Notes: a model not told the origin generated them from the sequence alone. A stretch of DNA of 64,000 bases from Pseudomonas profundi (GCF_008638305.1 NZ_VTPZ01000011.1:1-64000); one strand, 5' to 3'. Counted from the first letter of the stretch, positions 50,470 through 61,148 are shown. Translations and numbers: made by a program.

Positions 50470-50628
50470 CGTTTGTCCTATGAATTCAGGCAATCGGTGC
50501 CGGTTGGCAAGGTTTTCAGAGCAGAAGCCATGCACCTTAACAGCTGACGCTTCGCAGGTTTCGGTCCGATCGAACGGGGCAGCATGTTAGCATTCCTCCC
50601 GCCATTCAGTTGTTGGATAATCGAAATC

Positions 50629-52347
50629 ATGGCTCGACCTTTTATTCCGGTATCCCTGCTTGCGTGCCTGCTGCTGGTCTCCACTGCCGGACAGGCCGAG
50701 CTGAGAGTCAATGTGGAGCCCGCCAACACCGCAGTAAGAAACAATATCCAGGCCTTCATAGGTCCTGTCGAAGCCGAGAACCGGCGCGATATGTGGCGCC
50801 AGGCCAGGCATAGCCGGGACCAGGCCATCGACGCTGCCAAGGCGCTTGGTTACTACGATGTGCGCGTTCGTCCTCGCGTTACCGGCAGCAACGACGCACC
50901 TGTTCTGGAACTCAACGTAACGCTTGGCGAGCCAGTCCGCCTGCGGGAGGTTGATATCCGCGTGACCGGCCCCGGTGAAGGGACGCCTGCGTTTCGGCGA
51001 CCGGACAGCCCGAGGCTGACCCCCGGCGCAAGACTGCATCATGGGCATTACGAAAGTGCGAAATCACTGATCAGCAATCAGGCTTTACGTTACGGTTATT
51101 TTTCCGGACGTTTCGTTGAAAGCCGCCTGTTGATTGATGCTGAGGCGAATCAGGCTGACATTTCCCTGCTTTACGATTCTGGTGAGCGCTATCGACTTGG
51201 GGATGTGACGTTCTCCGATACGCCATTTACGGAAGATCTGCTGCGCAGCATCGTTACCTTCGATAGTGGCGTGCCCTATGATTCGGAGCTGTTGGCCGAA
51301 TTCAACCGCGACCTGTTATCGACAGGCTACTTCGAGAATGTGCAGGTGCTCGCGCCCGCGTCCCAGGCGGTTGATGGCGTCATACCGGTGCAGGCGACTC
51401 TCAGCGCACGCAAGCCGCACTCGCTCGGCTTCGGTGGCGGCTATTCCACGGACGTGGGTGCCCGCGGGCGTATCAACTGGACTCAGCACTGGCTGAACGA
51501 ACACGGTCATAGCCGCGGTGCGGACCTTGAGTTATCCCTGCCCAGACAACAGATCACCACCTGGTACCAGATTCCGCTGACGCCTCCGCAGGCATCCAGT
51601 CTGCGATTCTTCACCGGTATTCAAAAGGAAGACATCGAGGACGTCGAGACAGAAAATTTCGTAATTGGCGCGCTCCATCAGCGACGACTGAAAAACGGCT
51701 GGGAACGGGCGATAGGTCTGCGGCTTGAAGAAGAACGCTTCAAGGTGGGTAACGATGAGGGCGATGCCACCCTGTTGATACCCAGTCTCGGCTTTAATCG
51801 CACCAACAGCGATGGCGGCATGGACCCAAGCCAGGGCTATAGCCTTGCGTTCGAAGTTCAGGGCGCCAAGGAAGGCTTCATCTCTGACTTTGACTTCCTG
51901 CGTGTGACCGGCGCTGCGCGCGGCCTCTACACCCTGCAGGATCGGCACCGGCTGTTGGGCCGAGCGCAGCTTGGCGCCGTTGCCAGCCAGAGCTTCGAGC
52001 GCGTGCCACCCTCGCTGCGCTTCTTTGCCGGCGGCGACCAGAGCGTGCGCGGCTATGACTTTCGCACCTTATCGCCGGTCGACGAGACCGGTGACAATAT
52101 CGGCGGTCGCTACCTGGTGGCGGGGAGTCTCGAGTATCAATATGAGTTCATTGATAAATGGCGCGGCGCGGTGTTCGTCGACCATGGTAACGCCGTCGAT
52201 TCGCTTGAAGATCCGCTGGAAACCAGCGTCGGGGTCGGGATTCGCTGGGTATCGCCGATAGGCCCCATTCGCCTGGACCTCGCCAAGTCCATAAGCGACT
52301 CGGAGCAGGGCTTTCGTATTCATTTTGCCATGGGACCTGAGCTGTGA
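50629..52347 (+). CDS. tamA: TamA, outer-membrane translocation and assembly protein
   Basis: TamA is an Omp85-family outer-membrane protein that works with TamB in envelope assembly and lipid transport. The 572-residue product has a signal peptide (ends near AGQA), three POTRA domains (about 25-260) and a 16-strand barrel ending with the [10 protein letters not shown] tail; the GGDQSVRGYDF lock motif of the barrel is at about 463-473. Its stop overlaps the tamB GTG (GTGA). Confidence 0.94.
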   Translation: MARPFIPVSLLACLLLVSTAGQAELRVNVEPANTAVRNNIQAFIGPVEAENRRDMWRQARHSRDQAIDAAKALGYYDVRVRPRVTGSNDAPVLELNVTLGEPVRLREVDIRVTGPGEGTPAFRRPDSPRLTPGARLHHGHYESAKSLISNQALRYGYFSGRFVESRLLIDAEANQADISLLYDSGERYRLGDVTFSDTPFTEDLLRSIVTFDSGVPYDSELLAEFNRDLLSTGYFENVQVLAPASQAVDGVIPVQATLSARKPHSLGFGGGYSTDVGARGRINWTQHWLNEHGHSRGADLELSLPRQQITTWYQIPLTPPQASSLRFFTGIQKEDIEDVETENFVIGALHQRRLKNGWERAIGLRLEEERFKVGNDEGDATLLIPSLGFNRTNSDGGMDPSQGYSLAFEVQGAKEGFISDFDFLRVTGAARGLYTLQDRHRLLGRAQLGAVASQSFERVPPSLRFFAGGDQSVRGYDFRTLSPVDETGDNIGGRYLVAGSLEYQYEFIDKWRGAVFVDHGNAVDSLEDPLETSVGVGIRWVSPIGPIRLDLAKSISDSEQGFRIHFAMGPEL

Positions 52348-55300
52348 TCTGGTTCATTACCAAGATATTTTTGCGGGGGCTGTTGATCCTGGCGCTGATC
52401 CCTCTGGTGCTGGCATTGCTGCTTGCCAACGATGGGGTAAATCGCTGGTTGTTCAAGCAGGTCGAAGAATTCGAGCCCCGCCTGCAACTGACCGACGTCA
52501 CGGGTGATCTGTGGGGCGGCTGGGCAGTAGAGCGTCTCGAGTGGCGTGACGAGAACCTGCAGCTGGTTATTGTGGACCTGGCCAGTTCCTGGACTTTTCG
52601 CTGCCTGGGAAGTGGGCGGCTTTGCGTCGAGTACATCGACATCGACAGCATCCATATCGACTCGCAACCTGCAGAAGAAGAGGAGCCCGCTACCAATCAG
52701 GCCATAGAACTACCGGATATCGATCTACCGCTCGGGCTGGATCTTCAGCGGCTTTCGATCGGCAGTATCTGGCTGGGACCGGAAGAGCCCGTACTGACAG
52801 ATATATTCCTCACCGCTGCGTTGGACGGGCAATTACTTTATATACGTGAGTTCAGCGGGGCGGGGCCGCAGTTGAACTGGAAGCTGGACGGCGAACTTCG
52901 TATGGCTGATGGCTGGCCACTGATGATTCGGACCGTCGCCGACTTGCCACCTGTGGACGAGCGCGAACTCGCTGCCGACCTCAGGCTCAGCGGCAGTGTC
53001 GAGGACCTGCGGATTGATCTACGCACGGATGGCTATGTCAACGGCCGCCTGACCGGGCGCGTCGCCCCTCTGGAACCTGCTCTGCCGCTTACCCTGGAGT
53101 GGCAGAGCGAGGATTTTCTTGCGCTGTCGACGCTGCCTGAAACGCTGACTCTGCAGGCTCTGGCAGTGACCGCGCAGGGGAATCTCGATTCCGGCTATGC
53201 GCTACGCGGCCAGGGCAGCCTGCCTGGCGAAGGCGGCGAGATTGCATTGCAGCTGGACGCTTTGGCCAGGGCCACAGGCGTTTCCGATCTGGAGCTCCAG
53301 CTCCGGGTTGCGGACGAACCTGCCAGGCGTATCGCGCTCACCGGAGCCGCTTCCTGGGAGGATGAGCTTGAAGCTGAGATCCAGGCAGAACTGGACCGGT
53401 TCCCCTGGCAATGGCTATACCCTCAGGATATCGGCGAGATCGTCGTAGAACAGCTACAGGTAGACGCCAGTTTGCAAGGCATGGATTTTCGTAGCGAACT
53501 GAGCGCTTCGCTGTCCGGGGTTGCGGGGCAAAGTGCGGATATCCAGATGACCGTAGCCGGCAACCCGGACCGCATCAATGTTGCGCCCCTTACAGTCACA
53601 ACCTCCGCGGGCAGCGCCAATGGAGAACTGGCGCTGGAACTCACAGAGGGTGTTGCCTGGGATGCCCAGCTGCTGTTGGAAGACCTGGACCCGGGGGTTT
53701 TCGTCGCAGATCTGCCAGGTAGCCTCAATGGCCCGATAAGCAGCCGGGGCAGCCTGGAAGATGAACAGCTAGAACTGGTCGCCGACTGGGAGCTGAACGG
53801 CTCCTTGCGTGAGCGTGAGTTGCGGCTGTACGGCGCCGTAACCAAGCAGGACCAGAACTGGGACTTCACAGACATACTGCTTACCCAGGGGGAGAACCGT
53901 GTTTCGGGCGGAGGCCGCTGGGGTGAAGAGATAGCGGCGGATCTCGATATCGATCTCCGCGCACTGGAGAGCTTGTGGCCGGGGTTGTCGGGGCAGCTTG
54001 TTGGTGATGTCAACGCAGCAGGTTCGCTGGATGCGCCGCGGGTGAACGCCAATATCCAGGGGCATCAGATTGGCTACGAACAGCTAGAACTGAACCAGAT
54101 CAGCCTGACTGGTGAAGTGACCCTGTCCGAGGAAATGCCCGGCCGGCTGAATCTGTCCGCTGATCGCATGCGGAATGGCGAGACCCGCCTGGGCAATCTC
54201 GACATTCAATTGCAGGGTAACCGTGCGGCCCATGCGCTGGATCTCACGCTGGAGCGCAGCGTGCTCGATATCCGCAGCCGGGTTGAAGGCGGCCTGACTG
54301 ACGACCTATGGCAAGGTAGCCTGGTACGTGGCGAAATCGAGGCCAGCGGTCTGGATTGGCAGCTGGAGGGCCGCGCTCCGATTGAATATCAACTGGCTGA
54401 CGGCCAGCTCGCGTTGCAGGCGCATTGCTGGACGCATGAGTCGGCGCGTCTGTGTTTCGAAGGGCCTCAGCAATTGATGCCAGACCGGCAGCTGGCTCTG
54501 ACGCTGAACGAATTTCCTCTGACATCGCTGGAAGATTTCCTACCCGAGGATTTCTCCTGGAATGGCACGCTGAATGCGGATGTCGAGTTCTCCCAACCCG
54601 CCGGTAAGCAGCCGACAGCAGAGGCCAGGATCAGCAGCGTTGACGGTATGGTTTCGGTTACCGACCTGGACCAGACGATTGCCTTTCCCTATTCGCGTCT
54701 CGAGCTCACCTCGCAGCTCGATCCCCAGCGTGCGCGGAATAACTTCGTCCTGCAGAGTGAGGCGCTTGGTCAGCTGAATATTCAGGCGGATGTTCAGGAC
54801 CCGGCGGGTGAGCAACAGCTCACCGGTAGCTACCAACTCGACGGCTTCAAACTCGACTTTATCCGGCCTTTCCTGCCAAACGTCGAGGTGGTGCGCGGCG
54901 AGCTGAACGGCAACGGGGATCTGGCCGGTACCCTGCAGGCACCCGAAGTGGCAGGTGTCGTCGTGCTGCAGGAAGGTGAAATCAGCGGCCCGGAGTTGCC
55001 GGTCAGCTTCGAGCAGCTGAACGCTCGCGCAGAGATCTCCGGACAGAGCGCTACGCTTTCAGGTGATTGGCGCAGCGGTGAAGCAGGGCAGGGCAACATC
55101 AGCGGGCAGATCGTCTGGGCGCCCGAACTCGACCTCTCGCTGGCGGTAACCGGCAGCGCCCTGCCAGTCACGGTGGAACCCTACGCTGACTTGCAGGTCA
55201 GTCCGGACCTGACGATCAGTCTGGCTGACAACCGCTTGCAGGTGCTCGGCCAGATAGCCATCCCGGAAGGCGATATAACGGTTCGTGAATTGCCGCCTCA

Positions 55301-56054
55301 GGCTGTCAGGTTATCGCCTGACGCCGTTGTGGTAGGCGAACAGACTGCAGTTGAACAGGCTCCACTGGATATCGATGCAAGCGTGCAGCTGATTATCGGC
55401 GATCAACTGCGTTTTTCAGGCTTTGGTCTGACCGGCCGGTTGCGTGGACAAATTCAGGTTGAGGAGACCATGACCGCCAACGGCGATCTGAACATCCTTG
55501 ACGGCCGCTACCGTGGCTACGGGCAGCGGCTCAAGCTCCGTCGCGCGCAGCTTCTGTTTGCCGGCCCGATAAGCCAGCCGTACCTCAACATCGAAGCGAT
55601 CCGCGAGGTTGACGGCGTTACCGCCGGGCTGCGTTTGACGGGACCAGCGGAACAGCCCCAGTCGGAGATATTCTCTGAACCGGCTATGGCTCAGGAGCAG
55701 GCATTGTCCTATCTCATACTGGGGCGGCCGCTTGGTAGCGACGGTGGTGATTCCAACGTGCTCGGCCAGGCCGCTCTGGCATTAGGCATGGCGGGCAGCG
55801 GGCCCATGGCGCAGAGCATTGCTGGCAGTCTGGGGATCAAGAATTTCCAGCTCGATACCGAAGGTACCGGCGACACCACTCAGGTGGTTGCGGCAGGCTA
55901 TCTGACGGATAAGCTCAGCCTGCGCTACGGGGTAGGCGTGTTCGAGCCGGCCAGTCAGGTCGGGATCCGTTATGAACTGACACGCCGTCTGTATCTCGAA
56001 GCACTTAGCGGTTTTGCCAGTTCGCTGGATTTCTTCTACCGTATCGATTTTTGA
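52344..56054 (+). CDS. tamB: TamB, AsmA-like inner-membrane translocation protein
   Basis: TamB spans the periplasm as a long hydrophobic groove, now viewed as a phospholipid carrier. The 1236-residue protein has an N-terminal membrane anchor (about 7-30), a long repetitive beta-rich body and the conserved C-terminal DUF490 region ([46 protein letters not shown], then [16 protein letters not shown]). Start is GTG, coupled to tamA. Confidence 0.94.
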   Translation: MIWFITKIFLRGLLILALIPLVLALLLANDGVNRWLFKQVEEFEPRLQLTDVTGDLWGGWAVERLEWRDENLQLVIVDLASSWTFRCLGSGRLCVEYIDIDSIHIDSQPAEEEEPATNQAIELPDIDLPLGLDLQRLSIGSIWLGPEEPVLTDIFLTAALDGQLLYIREFSGAGPQLNWKLDGELRMADGWPLMIRTVADLPPVDERELAADLRLSGSVEDLRIDLRTDGYVNGRLTGRVAPLEPALPLTLEWQSEDFLALSTLPETLTLQALAVTAQGNLDSGYALRGQGSLPGEGGEIALQLDALARATGVSDLELQLRVADEPARRIALTGAASWEDELEAEIQAELDRFPWQWLYPQDIGEIVVEQLQVDASLQGMDFRSELSASLSGVAGQSADIQMTVAGNPDRINVAPLTVTTSAGSANGELALELTEGVAWDAQLLLEDLDPGVFVADLPGSLNGPISSRGSLEDEQLELVADWELNGSLRERELRLYGAVTKQDQNWDFTDILLTQGENRVSGGGRWGEEIAADLDIDLRALESLWPGLSGQLVGDVNAAGSLDAPRVNANIQGHQIGYEQLELNQISLTGEVTLSEEMPGRLNLSADRMRNGETRLGNLDIQLQGNRAAHALDLTLERSVLDIRSRVEGGLTDDLWQGSLVRGEIEASGLDWQLEGRAPIEYQLADGQLALQAHCWTHESARLCFEGPQQLMPDRQLALTLNEFPLTSLEDFLPEDFSWNGTLNADVEFSQPAGKQPTAEARISSVDGMVSVTDLDQTIAFPYSRLELTSQLDPQRARNNFVLQSEALGQLNIQADVQDPAGEQQLTGSYQLDGFKLDFIRPFLPNVEVVRGELNGNGDLAGTLQAPEVAGVVVLQEGEISGPELPVSFEQLNARAEISGQSATLSGDWRSGEAGQGNISGQIVWAPELDLSLAVTGSALPVTVEPYADLQVSPDLTISLADNRLQVLGQIAIPEGDITVRELPPQAVRLSPDAVVVGEQTAVEQAPLDIDASVQLIIGDQLRFSGFGLTGRLRGQIQVEETMTANGDLNILDGRYRGYGQRLKLRRAQLLFAGPISQPYLNIEAIREVDGVTAGLRLTGPAEQPQSEIFSEPAMAQEQALSYLILGRPLGSDGGDSNVLGQAALALGMAGSGPMAQSIAGSLGIKNFQLDTEGTGDTTQVVAAGYLTDKLSLRYGVGVFEPASQVGIRYELTRRLYLEALSGFASSLDFFYRIDF

Positions 56055-56131
56055 GCGACTGCAGGAGCAAGTGCTACAGTGATTCCCATTCACAGCCCGC
56101 GCAACCTGCGCGGCATCAACAAGGAGCTCTC

Positions 56132-56632
56132 ATGTCCAGTGTTACTTTGAAAGGCAACCCGATCACCATTGGCGGTACATTTCCGGCACTTGGTGACAGT
56201 GCGCCGGCGTTTAGCCTGGTGGCCAAGGATCTGTCTGATACCACATTGTCCAGCCTTGCTGGCAAGCGCAAGATCCTGAACATTTTCCCCAGCGTTGACA
56301 CGCCGACCTGCGCCACCTCCGTACGCAACTTCAACAGCAAGGCGAGCCAGCTGGACAATACTGTGGTGCTGTGTATTTCCGCTGACCTCCCATTTGCCCA
56401 GGCGCGTTTCTGCGGCGCTGAGGGTCTGGACAACGTGGTCATGCTGTCAACCCTGCGTGGTGGCGAGTTTCTGCAGGACTACGGTGTCGCGATCGAGAAC
56501 GGTCCGATGGCAGGCCTGACTGCACGCGCGGTAGTGGTACTGGACGAACAGGACAAGGTTCTGCATAGCGAGCTGGTTGCAGAAATCGGCAGCGAGCCGG
56601 ATTATCAGGCTGCGCTCGATAGCCTGGCCTGA
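56132..56632 (+). CDS. tpx: Thiol peroxidase Tpx
   Basis: Tpx reduces peroxides with electrons from thioredoxin. The 166-residue atypical 2-Cys peroxiredoxin has the peroxidatic C60 in [12 protein letters not shown] and resolving C94 in [16 protein letters not shown] lies 7 nt upstream of ATG 56132; the longer frame into tamB's end is not used. It follows tamB by 77 bp. Confidence 0.96.
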   Translation: MSSVTLKGNPITIGGTFPALGDSAPAFSLVAKDLSDTTLSSLAGKRKILNIFPSVDTPTCATSVRNFNSKASQLDNTVVLCISADLPFAQARFCGAEGLDNVVMLSTLRGGEFLQDYGVAIENGPMAGLTARAVVVLDEQDKVLHSELVAEIGSEPDYQAALDSLA

Positions 56633-56639
56633 ACGCCAC

Positions 56640-56675
56640 GCGGGTTAGCTGCTCACCCCGTGTCAGCTAACCCGC
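56640..56675. terminator. Hairpin between convergent tpx and SDR genes
   Basis: GCGGGTTAGCTG (56640-56651) and CAGCTAACCCGC (56664-56675) form a perfect 12-bp stem with a 12-nt loop. It starts 7 bp past the tpx stop and covers the SDR stop codon. No clear T-run follows. Confidence 0.6.
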
Positions 56676-57671
56676 CAGCAGAGCGATGACCGCGCCGCTG
56701 GCAAAGGCCACCACTACAACCGTGCCAAGCAGCAGCTTGCGCACGGTTTCAGATCCCACTCCCAAGGCCTGATCTTTCGCATCGCTGGTAAAGCGCCCGG
56801 ATGTGCGATGTAGTCCTTTCTCGGTAACAGGCGAGAAGAGATTATCCTCGCGCGCTGGATCCTCGTCTTCATCGGTCAACTGACCGTCCCATGCCTGCTT
56901 GGACATCATCCTGTCGAGCACACCTGGCATGACCATGCTACCCAGAATTGCCTGCAACGAAGCCTTGCCCAGCCACAACTCCCGCGGTGCATCGATGGCT
57001 GCACGGAGTATTGCCCGTGCGGCGACCTCGGGCGTATGGATCGGCGGTACCGGTTGCGGCCGCTTGGGCATATGATTGCGGACCCAGTCGAATTGGGGCG
57101 TGTTATGAGCCGGAAGTTGCACCATGGTGATACGGATGGCGCTGTTCTCGTGAATCAACTCGCAACGCAGCGCGTCTGTGAATCCCCGCACAGCAAACTT
57201 GGCTGCACAATAGGGTGCCTGCAAGGGAATGGCGCGGTAGGAGAGGGCGGAGCCAACCTGGACGATGGTGCCGTGATCGCGCCGCTGCATGCGGCGCAAT
57301 GCCGCCTGGGTGCCGTGCACGCAGCCCAGATAAGTGACTTCACTGACACGCCGGATTTCCTCGGCAGGTAGCTCGGCGATTTTGCCGAACACCGTGACCA
57401 TTGCAGCATTCACCCAGACATCGATCGGCCCGAGCTCTGCTTCGATCCGATCCGCCGCGCTTTCCACCGCAGCCGCATCCGATACATCCACCGCAATTGC
57501 CAGGACACGCGTACCGCCGGCTTCCAGCTCGGCACGCGTATCTTCGAGCGCCTGTTCGCCGCGGGCGAGCAGCGCAACCTGATAACCGGCGCGGGCGAAC
57601 TCCTTGACGGTTGCACGTCCCACCCCAGCATTGCTTCCAGTGATCACAACGGTGAGTTGCTCATCGCTCAT
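56667..57671 (-). CDS. SDR family oxidoreductase with C-terminal membrane anchor
   Basis: The 334-residue protein has a short-chain dehydrogenase domain (about 5-245): TGSNAGVGRATVKEF cofactor motif, the N-A-A stretch VNAAMVTVFG, catalytic S near 142 and YCAAK near 154. An added tail of about 90 residues ends in a hydrophobic anchor (LLLGTVVVVAFASGAVIALL). The substrate is unknown. It lies 44 bp after the SPW/VKOR gene on the same strand, a probable two-gene unit. Confidence 0.85.
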   Translation of the reverse strand: MSDEQLTVVITGSNAGVGRATVKEFARAGYQVALLARGEQALEDTRAELEAGGTRVLAIAVDVSDAAAVESAADRIEAELGPIDVWVNAAMVTVFGKIAELPAEEIRRVSEVTYLGCVHGTQAALRRMQRRDHGTIVQVGSALSYRAIPLQAPYCAAKFAVRGFTDALRCELIHENSAIRITMVQLPAHNTPQFDWVRNHMPKRPQPVPPIHTPEVAARAILRAAIDAPRELWLGKASLQAILGSMVMPGVLDRMMSKQAWDGQLTDEDEDPAREDNLFSPVTEKGLHRTSGRFTSDAKDQALGVGSETVRKLLLGTVVVVAFASGAVIALLAG

Positions 57672-57714
57672 ATCATTACCTTTTATTGATGCCTGGATAC
57701 CGAGCGAATGACGC

Positions 57715-59130
57715 TCAACGCAATAGCTGATTCCAGCCTGCGTAGCGGTGTCGGATCGGGCCCTGCGGAATGCTCAGACCAATGACCAGCAGACCTGCCA
57801 CAACACTGGCTATTGAAGCGGAGAACGAAGCCCCGTCAAGCAGCCAGGGCGCCAATACCAGCCAGAAGCCGATTGGCAGATTGAGTATCCGTAGCGGGCG
57901 GGCTACCTCGGCCATGGCCAGTACCGACACGGTGATCAACAGCGAGCCCATGAGATGGTCGCTGCTGGCCATTTCGCTGGACGTACCGAACAACAACCGG
58001 GTGCACATGAGGGCAACGCCGAGGAGACACACCACCGCGAGCCCAGCCGGCAGATTGACGCCACGAAAACCTTTGAGGGCCATCTCGGATAACGCACCCT
58101 CGAATTCAGGCGTATCGTCCTGCCGCGCTCCGTCCATCGCGTCGCCCATGAAGAAAGTCTTCCAGAATGGCTTGCCACGCCGGCGAGCATCCTTGAGAAA
58201 TTGGCCCATTGCGACCAGCTCGTCCAGGGCGTACGGCATCATTATCAGCATGGCCAACGCCTGCAGCAGACATAGCGTGCACCAAGTATTGATGAATATA
58301 GGCTGAGCGATGATAAAGAATATGCTCACCGCTCCCAGCGGCACGACCACTACGCCAAACGCTGCCACCATCCAGGGCATGGTGCGCCAGCGCCGGGCAT
58401 CACCCATGACCGCCATCAGCAACTCGATCATATAGGCCATGACGCCGATGCCTGCATCGGACACGGGCCAGGCACGCGACATATCGGAGGTGATAATCGT
58501 CTCGGTTCCATCGCCGAAAAAAGGATCCCAGGCAGAGCTGGTATGACCAAGCTGGTAGCCTGCGAGATACCGCGCCAGGAGGATGCCGATCACTGCCAGC
58601 ACCGCGATGGGCAGGCGTTGCAGCCAGGTGGAGGGGTTATAGTCCCATCCTGGCGGCACCGAAGCTTTTTGCATCATTCCTGACATGCTCATGCCTGGCA
58701 TCATGGGTATAAGCGTGGAGAATGCTATGACCAGGCCACCAACCAGCAGCGCATTGCCGTAGCTGGCCGGAGACGGTGTCCAGAACACCAGCGGGGCGAA
58801 CATCAGCCAGAGGCCAATCGTTGTGTTGGCCCAGAATGCCCAGCTCATCCGCTTCAATGAAAGAATCGATAGCACGACGATAAGCAGACCACTGATCACG
58901 TCATTCCATGTCATGAGCATGGCGCGGGTCGCGACATCGGGCAGGTCGCGCTCGGACGCCAGCCGCGCCAGATCGAAATCGTCAGGTTGGATAGACGAAT
59001 AACCGAAGATGAATGGCGAACTCGCCAGCCACACGCCCAGCATCATGTTCGCAAAATGACACCAGAGCGTCGCCAGCCGGCGTCGTTCCATCATTTGCAT
59101 ATGTTCGGGCATGCTTTGGTCGCCGCTCAT
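57715..59130 (-). CDS. SPW-repeat and VKOR-domain fusion membrane protein
   Basis: The 471-residue protein has about 12 hydrophobic segments. Residues 25-140 hold two SPW-type motifs (GVWLASSPFIFGYS, GLWLMFAPLVFW); about 165-300 look like a vitamin K epoxide reductase domain with the redox pair C284-T-L-C287 (NTWCTLCLLQ) and SDAGIGVMAY; about 390-460 hold a third SPW-type motif (GFWLVLAPWLLDG). A second cysteine pair, usual in VKOR loops, is not seen. It may move electrons or disulfides at the inner membrane. A GTG at 59247 would add 39 residues. Confidence 0.72.
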   Translation of the reverse strand: MSGDQSMPEHMQMMERRRLATLWCHFANMMLGVWLASSPFIFGYSSIQPDDFDLARLASERDLPDVATRAMLMTWNDVISGLLIVVLSILSLKRMSWAFWANTTIGLWLMFAPLVFWTPSPASYGNALLVGGLVIAFSTLIPMMPGMSMSGMMQKASVPPGWDYNPSTWLQRLPIAVLAVIGILLARYLAGYQLGHTSSAWDPFFGDGTETIITSDMSRAWPVSDAGIGVMAYMIELLMAVMGDARRWRTMPWMVAAFGVVVVPLGAVSIFFIIAQPIFINTWCTLCLLQALAMLIMMPYALDELVAMGQFLKDARRRGKPFWKTFFMGDAMDGARQDDTPEFEGALSEMALKGFRGVNLPAGLAVVCLLGVALMCTRLLFGTSSEMASSDHLMGSLLITVSVLAMAEVARPLRILNLPIGFWLVLAPWLLDGASFSASIASVVAGLLVIGLSIPQGPIRHRYAGWNQLLR

Positions 59131-59328
59131 GGCGGTCTGGCGCAAGTATTCACTCTGGTGTTCCAAACGCAGGCGCTCCAGGCGAAGAAATGAATCTACT
59201 CTCTGAACCGACAGGGAGATCAGGCGAGCAGTTCCCCGGAATCCCACAACCGGGTGCTGTGTACGGCAGAGCTACGCGCTCTGAAGCCTTGTTATGGTGC
59301 TTGGGCGGGACGCGACGGAGTTGCCGCA

Positions 59329-60621
59329 CTAATCCTTGATGCGGAGATTCTTGACCGAGTGCGCGCGCTGCTCGTCCAGCGAGTTGTAATAGGTGTTCTG
59401 GGTGGTGCTGAGGCTGTTATGCCTGAGATCCGCCTGCAGGTCCTTCATGTTCCGGCGCGGCGCGTCGAAGGTGGCGGAGGTATGCCGCAACCAATGCAAG
59501 GAGGCTGAACGCAGATGATCGACCTCGTCGTCAGTCCAGCCTTCGGCGACCATTTTTTCCAGCGTGCGGTCGAACACCTGCTGCAGCAACAGCCGTAAAT
59601 GCCGATCAGAGAGCCCGCCGCGACCCTTGAGTGTGGAGAGCAGCGGTTGGTTTTCGTGTGGTGAGGGCAGGGCGGGCAACCCGAGATGGCGGCGATAGCG
59701 GGCCAGGTAGTTTTCGATGAAATCGTCACGAACGCTGATCTTCGCGGCCTTGTTGCCTTTACCCACCACGTGGAACCACCAGTTGCCTGCGGTATCCCGG
59801 CGGAAATCACCCATCGTTGGCTCCCAGTTATCGCGGCCGACCAGATCGGAAACGCGCAGGTACATGGAGAACAGGGTGGTCAGAATGAATAAGGTTCGTT
59901 CGTGGGTTTCATCTTCGTCAGCCATCTGTTCCGCGACCTCGATGACATAATTCCATTGCAACGGTGTCAGCGACCGACCAGCCACATCAAGCGTATTACG
60001 CTGTTTATAGATGGATTTCTGTTTGACGGCCCGAAAGGGATTCACTTCAGTAAGACCTTCATCGATCGCGTGCTGGAAAAAGCTGCCGCACACGGCGAAT
60101 ACCTGAGCGACCGAGCCCTGGGACATCTTGTAGGGCCGGCTGGCCAGCTCCTGACTGTTTGCGTCTGTCATCAGGCGGTTGCGCTTGGGCACGGTAACGC
60201 TGAAGGGGCGCCAGGCCTGGTTGACCTCGTAACGATCAGAATCGAGTTTCTTGCGGCCACCAATACGTACAAACCGCGATTTGACCATGGGGCCGACCCA
60301 GTCGGCTGGCGGTCTGAGACAGAACTCCATAAAGGCTTCGGCATCCCGTCGGCGCAGCTCTAGCAAGGGCTTTTGCGCAATGAGCAGCGCCCACAGCAGC
60401 AGGCGTTCGACGTGGGTGCGGTACGATGTATAGGTCGTGGCGTTGCCGGAGTAGGATTTCAGAAACCCGCGTACCGCCGAGTAGCCTTCAATAGCCCGGA
60501 CTTCATCCGGAAAACCCGACAGATAGGCCCGTACGGCCGGTAATTCTTGGCTGACCTGGCTGAAATTCAATTCGAGGAATCGATCGTAGGTTTCGAACAC
60601 TGGCGATGGGGAGTTAGGCAT
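59329..60621 (-). CDS. Tyrosine recombinase (phage-type integrase)
   Basis: The 430-residue protein has a core-binding N-terminal part (about 45-200) and a complete catalytic domain: R256 in YLRVSDLVG, K288 in VGKGNKAAK, H376 and R379 in HWLRHTSAT, H401 in LRHNSLSTTQ, and the nucleophile Y411 or Y412 in NTYYNSLDEQ. It is longer than XerC/XerD (about 300 residues) and is not one of them. It stands 870 bp from dif, with inverted and direct repeats just upstream of its start. No other phage or conjugation genes are next to it, so it is a solo recombinase or a relic of a lost element. Confidence 0.9.
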   Translation of the reverse strand: MPNSPSPVFETYDRFLELNFSQVSQELPAVRAYLSGFPDEVRAIEGYSAVRGFLKSYSGNATTYTSYRTHVERLLLWALLIAQKPLLELRRRDAEAFMEFCLRPPADWVGPMVKSRFVRIGGRKKLDSDRYEVNQAWRPFSVTVPKRNRLMTDANSQELASRPYKMSQGSVAQVFAVCGSFFQHAIDEGLTEVNPFRAVKQKSIYKQRNTLDVAGRSLTPLQWNYVIEVAEQMADEDETHERTLFILTTLFSMYLRVSDLVGRDNWEPTMGDFRRDTAGNWWFHVVGKGNKAAKISVRDDFIENYLARYRRHLGLPALPSPHENQPLLSTLKGRGGLSDRHLRLLLQQVFDRTLEKMVAEGWTDDEVDHLRSASLHWLRHTSATFDAPRRNMKDLQADLRHNSLSTTQNTYYNSLDEQRAHSVKNLRIKD

Positions 60622-60633
60622 TCGCGGGTTTGG

Positions 60634-60723
60634 GCTGTTATCTGGATATGGAAGGCTCTAGACTGGGGCTTAACGAGTTTATATGCAATATCCGGGTCTA
60701 GCTGTTATCGGATATTGCATATA
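60634..60723. repeat. Repeat cluster upstream of the recombinase gene
   Basis: A perfect 15-bp inverted repeat, TATATGCAATATCCG (60680-60694) and CGGATATTGCATATA (60709-60723), has a 14-nt spacer. A partial direct copy of its right half and spacer, GCTGTTATCTGGATAT, lies at 60634-60649 (compare GCTGTTATCGGATAT at 60701-60715), giving three GGATAT half-sites in 90 bp. It starts 13 bp upstream of the recombinase ATG, so it could be an operator, an attachment or accessory binding site, or a leader hairpin. Confidence 0.8.
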
Positions 60724-60815
60724 GGTTCTCCTGCCTGGGTATGGCCCTGTTTGAGGATGTTCATGTTTTGCCTGGTCATTAGCCAAACTGCTGGCTGTTT
60801 GTTGGAGCTCGCTCA

Positions 60816-60911
60816 CCGGTTGGCAGCATGGCGCAAGACGCCGTGAACCCGTCCCTGGGGGCTTGTTGAAAACATCCCTGTTTTCAACACTTGCTCCATG
60901 CTGCCAACCGG
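60816..60911. repeat. 96-nt nested double hairpin
   Basis: A 16-bp perfect inverted repeat (CCGGTTGGCAGCATGG at 60816-60831, CCATGCTGCCAACCGG at 60896-60911) extends with one mismatch to 22 bp (GCAAG/CTTGC). Within it lies a second perfect 10-bp stem, TGTTGAAAAC (60864-60873) and GTTTTCAACA (60880-60889), with a 6-nt loop directly abutting the outer arm. It has no open frame. It could be a folded recombination site, a structured RNA or the remnant of a small mobile element. Confidence 0.8.
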
Positions 60912-61148
60912 CGGCCTTGATCGGGAATCGGTTTGGTGGAGAGCAAAAAGCAGTGTGTGTTCTTATTGGAATCCAGGTGCGAATCAGGCCCTGAACTCTG
61001 GATTGGTACGTATGAAGTTTTGAGGCCCGAGAATAGATCTGGCCTTAAACGGCGGGATGGCTACCGCAAGCTTTCGAGAATGCGCGTGCACGGCCACCAG
61101 ATTCTAAATCTCCTCGGAGGCAGGAGCTTTTTGCAGCTCCAATAATGT

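Noticed and set aside
59329-60621. XerC or XerD identity for the recombinase
   Set aside because: The protein is about 130 residues longer than Xer proteins and its N-terminal half does not resemble theirs; closeness to dif alone is not evidence.
60933-61145. 70-codon GTG frame between the double hairpin and the microsatellite
   Set aside because: No ribosome site, no family motif, and it ends in low-complexity DNA; too weak to list as a gene.
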